Origin: Candidatus Latescibacterota bacterium
GTDB lineage: Bacteria > Latescibacterota > 4484-107 > B68-G9
Length of the DNA: 7,610 nt
Direction: 5' to 3'
Assembly (NCBI GenBank): GCA_012962735.1
Contig: DTXA01000472.1
Location: 1 to 7,610, forward strand
Shown here: positions 6,441-7,610 of the stretch, piece by piece
Layout of the letters: every line of letters begins with the position of its first letter
Position numbering within the stretch: position 1 is the first letter of the stretch
Notes under the pieces: generated by a model
The model's database searches: none
What the model saw: the letters and a program-made list of their open reading frames with translations, nothing else
What the model was told of the DNA's origin: nothing
Translations under genes and position numbers: made by a program

Positions 6441-7067
6441 CTATCTGGAGAAGAACTCCACCACCAGACGCTCCTGTACCCGCGTCGGGATGTCCTCCCG
6501 CCTCGGAATCTCCACCACAGATCCGCTGAGTCTCGACTTATCCAACTGCAACCAAGGAAGCTCCCGGCCCCTGGCCCGGCGCAGGGAGGCGTGAACGATG
6601 GCTAAATCCCTGCTCTTATCCCGCACACGTATGACATCCCCAGGAGAGACCAGATAAGAGGGGATATCCACCTTGCGCTCGTTCACCAGAAAATGACCGT
6701 GCGACACCAACTGCCTGGCGGCCTTCCGGGAGGGGGCGAATCCCAGCCGATACACCACATTGTCCAGCCGCCGCTCTAAAAGCTGCAACAAATTCTCCCC
6801 AGTGTTCCCCGGCATACGCTCGGCCATCTCGAAGTACCGGCGGAACTGGGTCTCCAAAAGTCCATAGATACGCTTAAGTTTCTGCTTCTCCCTGAGCTGC
6901 AATCCGTATACGGAGAGCTTCTGCTGGACGCTCCTGCCGTGTTGCCCGGGCGGGAACCCCTTTCGCTCGAACGCACACGCTGGCGAAATGCACCTCTCCC
7001 CCTTCAGGAACAGCTTCATCCCCTCCCGTCGACAAAGCCTGCAGCTCGGCCCCGTATACTTGGCCAT
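6441..7067 (-). CDS. rpsD: 30S ribosomal protein S4 (uS4), zinc-binding type
   Basis: The 208-residue product is the primary 16S rRNA-binding protein that starts assembly of the 30S body. In many bacteria S4 also represses the alpha operon at a leader upstream of rpsM, which would lie outside this window. Four N-terminal cysteines, C9-x2-C12 and C26-x4-C31, show it is the C+ (zinc-ribbon) form. FPPGQHG (38-44) is conserved. The S4 RNA-binding domain runs about 98-162, with RRLDNVVYRLGF (99-110), RKAARQLVSHGHFLVN (114-129) and SPGDVIRVR (141-149). ATG 7067 has a good SD (GAGGAGG) and follows the rpsK stop by 12 nt. Confidence 0.98.
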   Translation of the reverse strand: MAKYTGPSCRLCRREGMKLFLKGERCISPACAFERKGFPPGQHGRSVQQKLSVYGLQLREKQKLKRIYGLLETQFRRYFEMAERMPGNTGENLLQLLERRLDNVVYRLGFAPSRKAARQLVSHGHFLVNERKVDIPSYLVSPGDVIRVRDKSRDLAIVHASLRRARGRELPWLQLDKSRLSGSVVEIPRREDIPTRVQERLVVEFFSR

Positions 7068-7079
7068 ATTCTACCTCCT

Positions 7080-7466
7080 CTATACCCTCCGGCGCTTGGG
7101 GGGACGGCACCCGTCGTGTGGGATGGGCGTAACGTCCTTGATGGCTGTTATGGCCAACCCGGCCGTCTGCAGCGCTCGCACTGCAGTCTCCCGGCCAGCG
7201 CCGGGCCCTTTGATCCGGACCTCGACCTTCTTCATCCCCATGGCTATCGCCTCTTTGGCAGCGTTTTCGGCGGCCAACTGCGCCGCAAACGGCGTACCCT
7301 TCCGGGCCCCCTTGAACCCGATCTTCCCCCCAGAGGCCCATGTCACCACATTCCCCTGGGAATCGGTGATGGTCACGATGGTGTTGTTGAAAGTCGCCTT
7401 GACGTGGGCGATTCCAGTGGGCTCAACCGTCCTGCGCTCCCTCCTGCGTCCCCTCCTCTTAGCCAA
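7080..7466 (-). CDS. rpsK: 30S ribosomal protein S11 (uS11)
   Basis: The 128-residue product is a small-subunit platform protein that lines the mRNA exit channel and binds 16S rRNA. Diagnostic stretches are GIAHVKATFNNTIVTITD (18-35), WASGGKIGFKGARKGTPFAA (43-62) and the family signature IKGPGAGRETAVRAL (85-99), with the basic C-terminus PHDGCRPPKRRRV. The start is TTG at 7466, the only start placed 4 nt after an exceptionally good SD. It sits between rpsM and rpsD in the usual alpha-operon order. Confidence 0.98.
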   Translation of the reverse strand: MAKRRGRRRERRTVEPTGIAHVKATFNNTIVTITDSQGNVVTWASGGKIGFKGARKGTPFAAQLAAENAAKEAIAMGMKKVEVRIKGPGAGRETAVRALQTAGLAITAIKDVTPIPHDGCRPPKRRRV

Positions 7467-7470
7467 GGTA

Positions 7471-7480
7471 TCACCTCCTT
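7471..7480 (-). promoter_or_regulatory. Full-length Shine-Dalgarno of rpsK overlapping the rpsM stop codon
   Basis: AAGGAGGTGA on the minus strand is a 10-base match to the usual complement of the 16S rRNA 3' end. Its first two bases overlap the rpsM TAA (7481..7479). The overlap and the strong SD compensate for the TTG start and suggest re-initiation coupled to rpsM. Confidence 0.85.
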
Positions 7481-7610
7481 AACCCTTTTTCTTCCCCCGT
7501 CCGATCGGCCTCCGGGGCCCCTTCCTGGTCCGGGCGTTCGTCCTGGTGCGCTGCCCCCGCACCGGAAGCCCGAGCCTGTGCCGCAGACCCCGGTAACAGC
7601 CTATGTCCAT
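7479..7610 (-). CDS. rpsM: 30S ribosomal protein S13 (uS13), C-terminal fragment
   Basis: The last 43 codons are inside the window and the 5' part lies beyond the right edge. The visible MDIGCYRGLRHRLGLPVRGQ followed by the RTRTNARTRKG motif is the classic S13 C-terminal region, ending in a basic RGKKKG tail. S13 sits in the 30S head and contacts tRNA and the 50S bridge. The ATG at 7610 is most likely an internal Met, because full S13 proteins carry a much longer N-terminal part. It is the most upstream visible member of the alpha operon. Confidence 0.97.
   Translation of the reverse strand: MDIGCYRGLRHRLGLPVRGQRTRTNARTRKGPRRPIGRGKKKG

Noticed and set aside
1..7610. CRISPR array, insertion sequence, tRNA/rRNA, defence or toxin-antitoxin locus
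   Set aside because: There are no spaced direct repeats, terminal inverted repeats with a transposase, tRNA-like folds or matching proteins on either strand.

Overview
This is a GC-rich bacterial chromosome segment in which every gene I can support lies on the minus strand, so transcription runs from high to low coordinates. It holds the 3' part of the conserved alpha operon, rpsM(partial)-rpsK-rpsD-rpoA-rplQ at 7610..5029, which ends in a hairpin-plus-U-tract terminator at about 4966..4999. A regulatory gap follows, then a multi-pass membrane protein (4765..3626), a large secreted M6-type metalloprotease (3564..697), and the first 215 codons of a conserved TIM-barrel-like protein that runs off the left edge (645..1).

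The organism is clearly bacterial: bacterial-type RpoA with an alpha-CTD, bL17, strong Shine-Dalgarno (SD) sequences and a sigma70-like promoter. The protease combines an M6 catalytic domain, a parallel beta-helix and a C-terminal FlgD-like Ig module ('GFPNPF...WDGRD..GR.VASG.Y'). That architecture is common in uncultured lineages around the FCB group (KSB1, Latescibacterota, Eisenbacteria and similar) and in other candidate phyla. This placement is an inference from style, not a phylogenetic result. Several start codons are TTG or GTG.

The alpha-operon genes are tightly coupled. The rpsM stop lies inside the rpsK SD, the rpsK-rpsD gap is 12 nt, the rpsD-rpoA gap is 24 nt, and rpoA and rplQ share a base in TGATG. 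The operon supplies 30S proteins S13, S11 and S4, the RNA polymerase alpha subunit and 50S protein L17. The intergenic stretch 4766..5028 contains the operon terminator, a perfect 16-bp palindrome that looks like a repressor operator, and a near-consensus promoter (TTGACA-17-TATATT). Together with the SD, that promoter moves the start of the membrane-protein gene to GTG at 4765. A strong GC hairpin separates the membrane protein from the protease.

I found no mobile element, CRISPR array, tRNA, rRNA or defence locus, and I do not think the window contains an obviously new multi-gene system. The points most worth following up are the palindrome-controlled membrane protein, the modular protease with an uncertain start, and the uncharacterised TIM-barrel-like gene with a fresh-looking 12-bp in-frame tandem duplication.
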